Shown piece after piece: positions 34,917 to 44,278 of a DNA stretch of 64,000 bases. How positions within the stretch are numbered: the stretch's first letter is position 1; the number at the start of each line of letters is the position of its first letter. Origin of the DNA: Romanomermis culicivorax (Eukaryota; Nematoda; Enoplea; Mermithida; Mermithidae). A program made the position numbers and the translations under genes. The DNA lies in assembly GCA_963922205.1 (NCBI GenBank), contig CAWUHX010000112.1, positions 682,001 through 746,000 on the forward strand, given 5' to 3'. The notes below the pieces were generated by a model. The model saw only the letters and a program-made list of their open reading frames with translations. It made no database searches and had not been told where the DNA came from.

Positions 34917-36293
34917 CAGTGTTGCCAGATTAAAAAATCAAAACCGGCCAAAGGCCTCACAAAAACCGGCCAAAAGGCCAAAAAAAACGGCCAAAACCGG
35001 CCAAGTGGTTTTTTCATCAGAAAACGCATATAAACATAATTATATAAGTACTCAAACATATTTCATGTAAAATAAGCAACAGGTATTTCTAAAATTTATT
35101 CGATGTGAACACAGTTTAAAATATCGTTATCCAGAATTCTTTCAATATAATTTTCAGTCTCGCTGATTTCATCATTGTCATCACAGGTTTGTATATCAGC
35201 ATCAGTATCATGGATAAATTTTTAGTTGCTCACTCTAAAATCGATAGATTTGCTTAAATTTATCAGAAAAACCATCGCAAACTGTTTTCTTGACATTTCA
35301 TTCGATCCGCATCGGTTTTAGGCATTTAAAACCTAATTTTTTGAGTTTTGGAGACCAAATGAAAAAGGTAATGACTAGACTAGAGTAATTAGTTCGGCGC
35401 GTAGCGCCGAAATTTTTTCTGGATTTCAATATTCTGGAACGCTGGAAAATGAATCTTTTCACCTTTTATTTCCCAGACAGAAGGTTTGATTTCTCGGTGA
35501 ATTTAATGAATTTTCAGTGGGAATCAACTGAAATCCAAAAACTAGGCAAGCGGCTTTCAACCGCCAAAAATTTCTAGCATTGTCTTACACTCAAAATGTT
35601 TTAATCACATGAAAGTCAAAATTCAAATTTTTTGTGAAAATCGCAGAAAATTTTGGGAAAATTATCGAGAAAAATGTTGGTTTTCATAAACTTCGTCAAA
35701 AAACAATACAGGATCAAACATTTAACCATAATATGATGATAATTAGAACCTTTAAGCACTAACTAGAATGAACTTTTCCAACCGCGCACTAGAGAATAAT
35801 ATAGAAAATTATAAATGAATTGAAACCCGGCGCCAAGCGCCGGAAAATTTTCACATTTCTCCATTTTAGAACGCATAAAAATGCATCTCCGGACAGGAAA
35901 CCCAATAACCTTATCAAAAGAGCAGTCAGGCCTCAAGTTGCACTGCGCAACTTAGCAGAAAAATTTGGTTGCACAGCCCGAAATTTGGTTGCTGTGTGCA
36001 AAAAAAACCCTTGTGAACAAGAATCTGACAAAACACAAAATTGTGAATTATTTGTCATTGTCCGCGGCTTATTTTAAGTTAAAAATTGAACTACAGTAAA
36101 TATCTGAACGAAAACAAGCTTTTAGAAAGTCAATCTTACGTTGTCGGTAAAATTTCAAAACCGGCCAAAAACCGGCCAAGTCGAAAAAAAACCGGCCAAC
36201 AAAACCGGCCAAGGCATAAAACCGGCCAAAAACCGGCCAGAGCCCAAAAAACCGGCCAATTTTGGCCGGTTTCCGGCCAATCTGGCAACACTG
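34917..36293. mobile_element. hAT element, non-autonomous, perfect 8-bp TSD
   Basis: TIRs CAGTGTTGCCAGATT and CCAATCTGGCAACACTG; the target duplication GTTGTAAA is identical at 34909-34916 and 36294-36301. Both subterminal regions are packed with AAAACCGGCC motifs (about 5 at left, 8 at right), likely transposase-binding arrays. The only frame of size (35820-36077) has no recognised domain, so this 1377-bp copy lacks a transposase. Confidence 0.93.
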
Positions 36294-36478
36294 GTTGTAA
36301 ATGGTGGTCTATTTATTGAAATTCAATAGGAAAATTCAGTCTAGGAGTGGTGGTTGGGAGTTATTGTGTGAAAGGCAGTCTTGAAATATTATATTTATAT
36401 TTTTTTAGATTCTGATTTTATTAAATCAGTTAGCCTAAACTATTCGTCGTGGCGTAAAATTATTTTTGGCGATTATTT

Positions 36479-37030
36479 CGATTGAATTATTTCTTTCTTT
36501 TAAATTTTTAAAATTTTTGAATTTTCAAATTTCTAGATTTTTAAATTTTTTTTAATTTTTTAAATTCTGAATTTTCAAATTTTTTAAATTTTTAAATTTT
36601 TGAATTTTCAGATTTCTATATTTTTAAATTTTTTAAATTTTTAATTTATTTAAATTTTCAAATTATTTTAAATCTTTAAATTTTTGAGATTTTTAAATTC
36701 CTAAATTCCAAATTTTAAAATTTTAAATTTCAAATTTTAAAATTTTAAATTTTTAAAATTTTTAAATTTTTAAATCTTTCAAATTTTTAAATCTTTCAAA
36801 TTTTTAAATCTTTCAAATTTTTAAATCTTTCAAATTTTTTAATTTTTTAGATTTTTAGATTTTTTAAATTTTTTAACTTTTAAAATTTTTAAATTAAAAA
36901 ATTTTTTTCAACTTTAAAATTAAATTCTGAATTTAATTTATATATATTTTTTTTAATTTTAAATAAAATTTTAAATTTAAAAGATTGAATTTAAATTTTT
37001 AAATTTTCTTAAAATTTCGATCAAATTAAA
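36479..37030. repeat. Low-complexity TTTAAATTTT field
   Basis: About 550 bp composed almost wholly of A/T runs such as TTTTTAAATTTTT, with a short tandem AATCTTTCAAATTTTTA repeated four times (36774-36838). No coding or RNA signal. Confidence 0.9.
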
Positions 37031-37044
37031 TTGATCAATCAAAA

Positions 37045-37347
37045 ATGGATGTTAGAAATAATTTAAAACGTAAAAAACGTAAGTTAAAACTGCCGATTAT
37101 GTTAAATATGATTAACGAATTAAATCGATTAAAACAAGAATGAACAATTTATTGCGCCATACCTTATTTAATTAGAAAACAAGAAGGCGAATTTAGTAGA
37201 TTAGTTAAAATTTGATTAAAATTAAATTCGTTTTAGCAAACAGGAGTGGAATGGCGGCTAAAAACAAAGTTTAAAAAATACATTAAAATCAATAACAATA
37301 TCCACTTCAAATGATTATACGGAGAAGTCACGGGATCCGTCAAGTAA
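37045..37347 (+). other. Odd frame interrupted only by TGA and one TAG
   Basis: From ATG 37045: MDVRNNLKRKKRKLKLPIML, then NRLKQE, TGA, TIYCAIPYLIRKQEGEF, then a second TGA, LKLNSF, TAG, QTGVEWRLKTKFKKYIK, TGA and TGSVK, ending at TAA. No TAA occurs in about 100 codons despite the A/T richness. The peptide is basic and unrecognised. It could be a decayed transposon gene, or an insert from a genome reading TGA as Trp. Confidence 0.3.
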
Positions 37348-38363
37348 ACGGAAAATCTAAACATCCGTTAAAAAAAGGCGTGGTTAGATGATGAATGGTG
37401 ATTGGCTAGTTGGATATCCGTCATGGATCCGTGACGGAGATCCGTTGAAGTATAAACACACCTTTAGTGACATTAGTATGAAGTCTGTGACATATTTATT
37501 CGAACTTTAATCCCGATCACACTAAATATTTGAATGCGAAAATCATTAGTATGGCCAAATTACTCACCTGGCATTTTTCCACTGAATAAGTGCAATGACA
37601 TATATTGACAGAATCGATAAGAAAAGTATTCATCAAAATTTGATATATTGGGTAGCTTCTTGTGGTGAGAATCATGGTGACAGCCGTTTCACTGAAAATA
37701 AAAATTGTGGGGCGCAAGCGTCCCAAACCCAAGATTTTTGTGATCGTTGTTGGAAAATTGTTTGAGAGAAAAAATAGTGGAAGATGTAAATCTAAAATTT
37801 TGTAAATTTACATTAAAGAGGACGGCTTCCTACTGATATGCACCGTGTTGCATTTTCCAAAATATATTTTAGAAACCAATAACCAGTTTTCTTTTTTCTT
37901 CTTTATTATACGTCAAGCAGTAATACAAGCATGCAAGCAGGAGCCTACAACCCTTATACACATTAAAAAATGAATTGAAAAGGCACTATACACTGAGCTA
38001 GCAATGTATAAGCAGAGACTCTTTGCCACAGGCCATTTAAACAAAATTGATGCTCGACGTCGTCTGGCAAGCATCAAATTTATGAGTGAACATGATCACG
38101 AACTCGCACGTGTGTCCCGTTTGGAGATTCAAAAATGGAGCGTATTTGTGTTTCTGGATGATTCTCAATGAGATCTATAGGTTCATGTCAATGTTTTAAC
38201 GAGTGATCAAGAAGTAAAAAGTCACTTTGAGGCCAGTGTCTAATCAGGAAAAAAGTAACTGAGGAAATTCCCTTAGTTTAAAACTTCTATTCATTGTGAC
38301 ATCAGCATGCCATTGGTAAAATCATATTTTACCCGTCTCCACTATTTCATGTTCTCTTTTCAG

Positions 38364-38480
38364 GCAGTGATCTCATTCAAAGGCCTATATTAGAATGCAC
38401 GTCCACAGAGGGCTGTCGTTGCGTTGTTATCGATGAGTCTCGGCAAAGGTGCCAATGCCCGCTTGGAGTTGTATGTCAGT
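38364..38480 (+). CDS. Exon 7: small Cys-rich, EGF-like module
   Basis: A symmetrical phase 1-1 exon of 117 nt between TTCTCTTTTCAG and GTAAGT. It encodes ILECTSTEGCRCVVIDE then RCQCPLGVVCQ. There are six cysteines in the order C-x5-C-x-C-x9-C-x-C-x6-C, resembling a degenerate EGF or a follistatin-type half-module, but the spacing is not canonical. It is accepted as coding on its ideal splice sites, phase and position between WAP and Ig1. No exact domain name can be supported. Confidence 0.82.
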
Positions 38481-39018
38481 GTAAGTAAAAAGTTATGAGT
38501 ATAGCTTTTTGGAGATTTAGAAAAGATTTCTCCTTCATCAACTGATTAAAAAAGCTTTCGTGTCATATTTCGTGGCAAAAAGACATTTTTTCCTTGGAAT
38601 GAATATCCTCAGCTTCAGACACTGCCGAAGTCTCACCCATCGCAGTGAGCATCGCGGTTTTGACGTCTTTTTTCTAATTTTCAGAGATTTTGAGACATGC
38701 TGAAGTGTATTATATCAAATTCATCGAAACTGCAACTGACTAATGTTTAATCTTCAAATGTAAATTGTATTATAAGTTCTTGTGCAACGCTATACTAAAA
38801 TATTTCTGTCACGATCCAAAAATTTGTTTAAAGACAGTTTAACTTCGGAAAATACTGACTTCTATTGATATACCAGTAAATCTTTTGATAGTTTTAACTT
38901 CAGGCCCAATTTGCATATTTGGTCTTTTCAGTCTGATAAGTGTCCAAGAAGTAGACTCATCTTGACAGTGTACAGTCGTCTTGACAGTGTACAGTCGTCA
39001 CATCTTAAATTTTTACAG
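38481..39018. other. Intron 7
   Basis: 538 bp. A 17-bp direct repeat, CTTGACAGTGTACAGTC, occurs twice in tandem at 38962-38997 just before the Ig1 acceptor. Nothing else recognised. Confidence 0.7.
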
Positions 39019-39330
39019 TAACCAGATCAGCGCCAGATGTCACGATTTCACCGTCCGGCGTGGCCGAAATACGACCCGGCGCCTCCTTGAATTTAACCTG
39101 TTCAGCTAGCGGATTTCCGCACTCCAATCTAACGTGGTTTCGCGACTCCTTAGTCATGGAAGCGCAAGAAAAATCAGTTGGTGCTAGCGGCTCCAGCGGA
39201 AGCCATCACTACGAAAAAACGACCACAAAACGTTTGCTGATCAAAGAACTGTTCAAGTCAACGGTTTTCTCTTGCGAAGCAGTCAACGACGTGGGGTCGA
39301 GCGTCGCTGACGTCGAAGTCGTCGTTACAG
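39019..39330 (+). CDS. Exon 8: Ig domain 1
   Basis: A phase 1-1 exon of 312 nt (acceptor AAATTTTTACAG, donor GTAACG). Ig signatures: APDVTISPSGVAEI (strand A), SLNLTCSASGFPHSNLTWFR (Cys and Trp core), STVFSCEAVNDVGSS (second Cys). The usual D-x-G-x-Y before the second Cys is replaced by S-T-V-F-S-C, a feature shared by the other Ig domains of this gene and so a marker of one internally duplicated family. It carries a longer Ser/Gly-rich loop (GASGSSGSHH) than its sisters. A competing AG at 39024-39025 would break the phase. Confidence 0.93.
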
Positions 39331-40065
39331 GTAACGTTTATTTGGAATCATCCATTGGTGACTGACATGACCTCTGACGACATCGACAATTCGAAACACT
39401 TTTACTATGAGGTGATCATGACCAGTGGATGACCTTCGATTATCTTCACAGGTTTCAACATTTTTGACTCTAAAGAATTGAGAGTGATGAGTGGTCACTG
39501 CTGTTATTCAGATTACTTCCAGTCATTACATAAGCGATATATTATATTTCATGATCATGTTGTAAGAAGGTTATTTAAGTGACCGGCATGTAGTAGTATG
39601 CTTTCGGTTAGGTTTCATTTGAATTCAGCCGAAGCAGAGATAACAAAAGTATAAAAAGTCTTACATTCAGTCAAAACGAATGAACGAGTTTTTGGTCTGA
39701 TAACAACTGTTATCCAAAAGTCAGGATCTCTGGACTGCACTCCGTTTCGGATAGATCTGATTTTGAATTTTAAAACCATATCTAAGCTGGTATCTGGTTC
39801 TGAATATTACGTGAAAATATACCGGCGAATTCTGGCTCCGGATTTCACGCGATACGTATCCGGGAGGATCCAGTCGGATTTTATCCACACATGAACCATC
39901 ATACGTAAACTGTAAAAGCAATGCATCAGTAACCTCATTTGCAAAACTGACATCAAAAAAGATGGGCTCCTGTGCAACTGATAAACAACTCAACACTCGA
40001 TGATTTACCAATATGAAATCTTTGGCCGAAGAACTACAGTGATGCTACAGATTAAATCTTTTCAG
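39331..40065. other. Intron 8
   Basis: 735 bp between Ig1 and FN3-1. No repeat or gene recognised; the minus-strand frame at 39721-40011 has no domain. Confidence 0.7.
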
Positions 40066-40163
40066 GTCCTGGTTCTCCCCCGAACAACATCCAAGCTAAA
40101 ACCACGGGAACGAGCGTGACAATTAGATGGGCTCCACCCACGTTGCCCAACGGCAAAATGAAG
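40066..40163 (+). CDS. Exon 9: FN3 domain 1, first half
   Basis: Acceptor AATCTTTTCAG, start phase 1, end phase 0. It encodes GPGSPPNNIQAKTTGT, then VTIRWAPPTLPNGKMK: the Pro-rich A strand and the B-strand Trp of a fibronectin type III fold. Its length of 98 nt equals the equivalent exons of FN3-3 and FN3-4. The frame stays open into the downstream intron and beyond, so a simple ORF view fuses it with exon 10. The sister domains place an intron exactly after the PNGxxx residues. Confidence 0.88.
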
Positions 40164-40223
40164 GTTTATTCGAATTTTACAAAAGTTGACCAAAAGTGTC
40201 ATCTCACCACTGATGATTTTCAG
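40164..40223 (+). other. 60-nt in-frame intron inside FN3-1
   Basis: This segment runs from GTTTAT to TGATGATTTTCAG. It lies where the other three FN3 domains have introns of about 2-2.5 kb, and removal joins PNGKMK to GYQVYY as in its sisters. It is 60 nt long and lacks a stop, so retention would add 20 residues (VYSNFTKVDQKCHLTTDDFQ) to a loop without changing the frame. The insert includes a potential N-glycosylation site (N-F-T) and an extra cysteine. The donor GTTTAT is weak, which makes retention plausible. Confidence 0.75.
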
Positions 40224-40419
40224 GGATATCAAGTTTATTATATAGCCACGGAGGTTCGAAAGCCGCTGCGCCATTGGAAAACAATGGGTGCCGTTGATCC
40301 CAGGATAACTCTTGATAATTTAGAACCGGAAACGAGATACTTTTTTAGGATAATGCCCTATAACGAAAGGGGATCCGGCGTTATGACCAATGTTTTCAGC
40401 GTAAAAACTGAAAAGAAAG
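40224..40419 (+). CDS. Exon 10: FN3 domain 1, second half
   Basis: Starts in phase 0 after TGATTTTCAG and ends in phase 1 at GTGAGA; 196 nt. It encodes GYQVYYIATEV, then LDNLEPETRYFFRIMPYNER and GSGVMTNVFSVKT. Leu-x-Pro-x-Thr-x-Tyr and the N-E-x-G-x-G turn are standard FN3 markers. Same length as the matching exon of FN3-2. Confidence 0.92.
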
Positions 40420-41185
40420 GTGAGATGCTTTTCGAATTTTCGACAACCCAAATTTGTGAGCAGGAATGTTTACATGATCGGTGAGAATTAAATTTAAGTT
40501 GAATTTGCAAAAATGTTTATTTATACAAAAAGAAAAAATTAGCGGAAAACTTGGCCAAATATGTGGAAATTCGAAAAATAACACTGGAAAGCGCTGAATC
40601 TTTAGCGGCAAGCAGACTCTATTCAGAATTTCAAAAAAACATAAAAATACTGCACTGCAGTAACTCTATCAAATCTGAGGTTCAAATCTATTCCATTTGA
40701 TTCAATGTTGTATCACATGTGCCAGCATTCTATATAAAAATTAACAAACTGATTGAAATGGCTTAACTTGAAGCAACTGAATTCTATGATTTTTCATGGA
40801 TTTTTCCAGCAGATCATTACGAAAATAGATAAATTTGATGGAAATAGTATTGAAGTTTCATTTTGAATAAAGAGCGCTTAATAAAGACTCGCAAAAAAAA
40901 GTTCCATAAATTAAATTTCAGCCAAGTTTTTGACGGAGTTCTTGTCGACGAAAAAAATAACGAAAATTTTGAAACTTGGAGTTTTGCTTCTCATATTTTT
41001 GAAAATGGCTGCAGCTCTGACGAGAGATATTGGCTGTTCAGTTCGTTCAATTTTCAATTACTCTTATTTTCCGGGTACTGAGAAAACAGTGGTTTACTGG
41101 AATTGGCTTCAGCTGAGTACGTACTGTATCTATGTGCAACGACTTGAAAGCAAAGAATTGAAATCAATGGGCTATTGTTATTCAG
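40420..41185. other. Intron 10
   Basis: 766 bp between FN3-1 and Ig2. Its 3' part is open in the Ig2 frame by chance. No repeat or gene recognised. Confidence 0.7.
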
Positions 41186-41547
41186 AAGTGCCTCCAATCA
41201 TCAATGTCTTGGAAGGCAGCGTGGTCGAACTGGAGCCTGGCGAAGGGGTCAACTTAACCTGCGTTGTTCTGGATGGCTTCCCGGCACCTCACTTGGCCTG
41301 GTATCACGAAGAAAGCCGCTTGGAAGAACCGTTCGAAACTAAAAAATTGACCCGAATAGTTAGTAAAGTGTTCGAATCCACCTCCTTCGAATGTCGAGCC
41401 CATAACTCCAAAGGGGCGGCCAATTTTACTGTCAAAGTCGACGTACAAGGACCGGGTGCTGCCCCAGGTCAGATACAGCACAGGGTCGACGGCAATAATT
41501 TGGAGTTGTCGTGGGGTTCGCCGCAGTATCCAAACGGCCTCATTAAA
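41186..41547 (+). CDS. Exon 11: Ig domain 2 fused to first half of FN3-2
   Basis: Acceptor GCTATTGTTATTCAG, donor GTAAGA; phase 1 to phase 0; 362 nt. The Ig part reads EVPPIINVLEGS, GVNLTCVVLDGFPAPHLAWY and STSFECRAHNSKGAANF. It runs straight into GPGAAPGQIQ, LELSWGSPQYPNGLIK, the first half of an FN3. In all other modules Ig and FN3 halves are separated by a phase-1 intron immediately before the GPG motif; here that intron is missing, most simply a precise intron loss. The open frame extends far upstream of the acceptor by chance; the Ig begins at the acceptor. Confidence 0.93.
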
Positions 41548-41652
41548 GTAAGATTGTTTAAATATGAGCAATAATAAATTTTGCGTGACTTGCCAAGTTC
41601 CGGAAAATGTCAAACATCAAGATGAGAGACTTTGAGTAATATTTTCGGCCAG

Positions 41653-43736
41653 GGCCCACTTGCACTAACGACTTATGAACTTTTCTAAAGGTTTATAAGT
41701 TCATGAGTCTTAAAATTCGCTTGCAATAACGCGGACGCACGTGAATTTAAAAAAAGTTCATTAGTTCTTAGGTGTGGATAATTGGCTTGCATCAATGTGT
41801 GCGCCTGTGAACCTATAGAAGGGTTCAGAAGACTTTTAGAAAGGCCCAAAATTCACCTATAGAAAAGTTTGGCTTGTACCAAAATGTATAAGTTGATATG
41901 CTTCAAAGGTCATAGGCGACATAATATGGAGTTTTGAGTCGGAAGAGACCTTTGATAAACGTTTATTTCGTAAAATATATGCATATATGAAAATGTTTAT
42001 GAGCAGTAGAAGCGACCATACATGCACACGCACATGACCCTCTGAAGATTCTTGCTGACCCTCAGCAGATTGAATCATGGCCCAACATTGATCAGGAAGA
42101 TGATAAAGGAAAATAAAAAAAAGAAAAAGAAATCATAAGAATGGAAATGATTCTGTAGTTAAACGGATTTTTTTAACAAAGCGTAAATACTTGATTCCAA
42201 AGGAGTAACATTTAAACTGTAAAAAGTGCTGACCAAGCGAATAGTTTCACATATTTGACTAATATAGATGGAAGAATATGATACTTGGATGTTAGAAGAC
42301 CTTTCTTTTTTGTTATGAAAAAATTCTATCCCGCCCTCCTCTCCAGGCTGACCTCCAGCAGAATTTCCATGCAGTGCGTGTATTTCCATGCAGTGCGTGT
42401 ATGCGACGATGAAAATGATAATAATGAACCACTACCGAAAATACGCCTTGTGCGTCCTCGAATTAATTTTGATTTGGAAAATTTTGAAGATCGACTTAGG
42501 CAGTAGTTGTACAAAGATGGAAAATATACTCACATGCTTGGGCCGAAAAATTTCTTAGAATTCTGATTGGAATTTTCCTCTTAGCCCCAGAAGAACAGTT
42601 ATTGTTAGCTACTAGATTTTACGCAACTAAAGCATTTATGAAAATTTTTGGCGATACCCATGTGGGCACACGAGTTTACTGTATCAGAAGAACTTCGAAA
42701 AGTTACGCGTTGCTAATCGAACATTATTTTGATTCGATTATATGTTAGCCGGATAATGTAATCAAATTTTCAAACAGCTTGTATAACAAAGGAAAATACC
42801 ATATGTCATTGATTGAATAGATGGCACCCATATTCCTGTAAAACCATCACCGGAGAATGAGCCTTCAATTGGTAAATAGACGTGGTACTCATTTGTTAAA
42901 CTACATGATGGTTTGTGGCAAACTATGAGTTTTATTATGTTTCAAGACAGCCAGGTAATGTTAATGATGCTCGGGTATTTCGTAACAGCAAATTACTTGA
43001 TGAGGGTTGTTCGTCCATTGGAGACGATACTATTTCAACAGATTCTGAATATGCTTGTGCATATAAATTTCTTATGCCAGTTTTGAAGTCTGAAAATAAA
43101 TTTACCGCATCAGAAAGATTGGAGAATAATTGAAAATTCATCTGGAATTTTGAAACAACGATTTGCGTGTCTGCAGTACATACACGTTCATCCTACATAT
43201 GCCGGAAAAATTACGACTGCTTGCTGCATTTTGCATAACTTAATTCTTCAGAATGAACCGACTAAACTGCTTGAAGGGGAGAGTGATCATGAAGATGAAC
43301 CGGATCGGATCGGTTGGATGAGTTTGATGTTGATGAATTTAACAGAGATGAAAATGAAACTTCCAGGGCTAAAGTAATTTTAACCTATTTTTCTTCTTAA
43401 AGGTTTTCGTATTTTTTTCTGTGCATTTTTGAGAATTATTAATGAATAATAACTAGTTTTAGAAGTTTTACTATCTTAATTAAAAGAATCATTTAGATTA
43501 TTCACAAAGCATCGACCACAATCATTCAAAAGGATTTTGCAAAAAATGTTCTACACCTTGAATCGACTTTTCTAAAAGACTTTGGTGAAATTGAACGCCC
43601 ATGAGTCTGTGAAGGTCGCCTTTGATATTGTGAAGGGTTGACTTTGGTGTACGCGAGTACCTATGAACTTATGAAAGGCGCCCATGATCGTATAAACAAT
43701 TGAACTTATGAACTTATGTGTTGGTGCAAGCGGGTC
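41653..43736 (+). mobile_element. PIF/Harbinger element 1
   Basis: TIRs GGCCCACTTGCACTAAC and GTTGGTGCAAGCGGGTC, flanked by CAG on each side (41650-41652, 43737-43739). A second inner ACTTATGAACTT motif is mirrored at both ends. It carries a broken transposase at about 42340-43378. It sits in intron 11, between the two halves of FN3-2. Confidence 0.9.
42340..43378 (+). pseudogene. Harbinger (HARBI1-type, DDE_Tnp_4) transposase remnant
   Basis: N-terminal piece PRINFDLENFEDRLRQ; catalytic start IDGTHIPVKPSPENE (about 42812); GNVNDARVFRNSKLLDEG with the second Asp; C-terminal LKQRFACLQY-like segment and ACCILHNLILQNE. These are diagnostic of HARBI1 nucleases. Several frameshifts and stops separate them, so it is dead. 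The MADF/Myb-like partner gene of Harbingers was not found. Confidence 0.92.
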
Positions 43737-44082
43737 CAGATCTTGAACTTGTCTGTCGATTCTAGGGATATAATTTGAGCGGAGCATCGAAGTGCTCTGA
43801 GAACCCTCAAAACTTTTGATCGTATGGCTTGTGGATATTCAATGCACTGTCAAAATTTTCGCTTTTCGAACATTTTTTCATGTTTTTCGGCAAAAATTTA
43901 GAACTTTTTTCAGACTCAACGAATGTCGAATTGATTGCTCAGACCCCATTTTTCAGTTCCCCAAACTCCAGGAGCTGTATGATAAATATTTGGAGGAAGA
44001 ATTAATCACCTGAAGCAATACGTTCCAAGTCCAAACTCGTATGAGATTTAACCATTATTTGTTTCTTTTCTTCTTCTTCAAG

Positions 44083-44278
44083 GGTTACATAGTTTATTAT
44101 ACAACTGACCCATCGTTATCGCTAGAAAGTTGGAGCGCGGAAATGATACACGGTCGACAATCTACGATTTTGAAAGATCTGTTACCCGTGACGACCTACC
44201 ATTTGAGGATCAAAGCCTTTAATGAGAAAGGATCCGGTCCTTTGAGCGACGTATTCTTGGTCAAGACCAATTTGAGAC
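44083..44278 (+). CDS. Exon 12: FN3 domain 2, second half
   Basis: Acceptor TTCTTCTTCTTCAAG, phase 0; donor GTATGA, phase 1; 196 nt. It encodes GYIVYYTTDPSLSLESW, then LLPVTTYHLRIKAFNEKGSG and PLSDVFLVKT, all typical FN3 strands. It continues exon 11 across an intron largely occupied by a decayed Harbinger transposon. Confidence 0.92.

Larger units (their letters stand above)
32893..37455. mobile_element. Composite transposon block with GGATCCGTGACGGA ends
   Basis: Left end ACGGATCCGTGACGGATCTC then CCAATCA; right end, inverted, ACGGATCTCCGTCACGGATC then CCAATCA. The pairing is imperfect. Inside, from left: a CAGGGTTCATACA-ended element, a 140-bp tandem duplication, a hAT element, an A+T homopolymer field and a short odd frame. 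It begins about eight bases after the WAP exon and fills most of intron 6. Confidence 0.6.

Noticed and set aside
40930..41185. Open frame upstream of Ig2 as extra coding sequence
   Set aside because: The acceptor at 41185 in the correct phase fits the Ig boundary; the upstream peptide has no domain and includes long hydrophobic and Asn/Lys text typical of AT-rich introns.
43955..44013. Possible alternative terminal exon (FPKLQELYDKYLEEELIT then stop)
   Set aside because: It has a fair acceptor and phase 0, but no sign of polyadenylation or homology; it lies just past a Harbinger and is probably chance.
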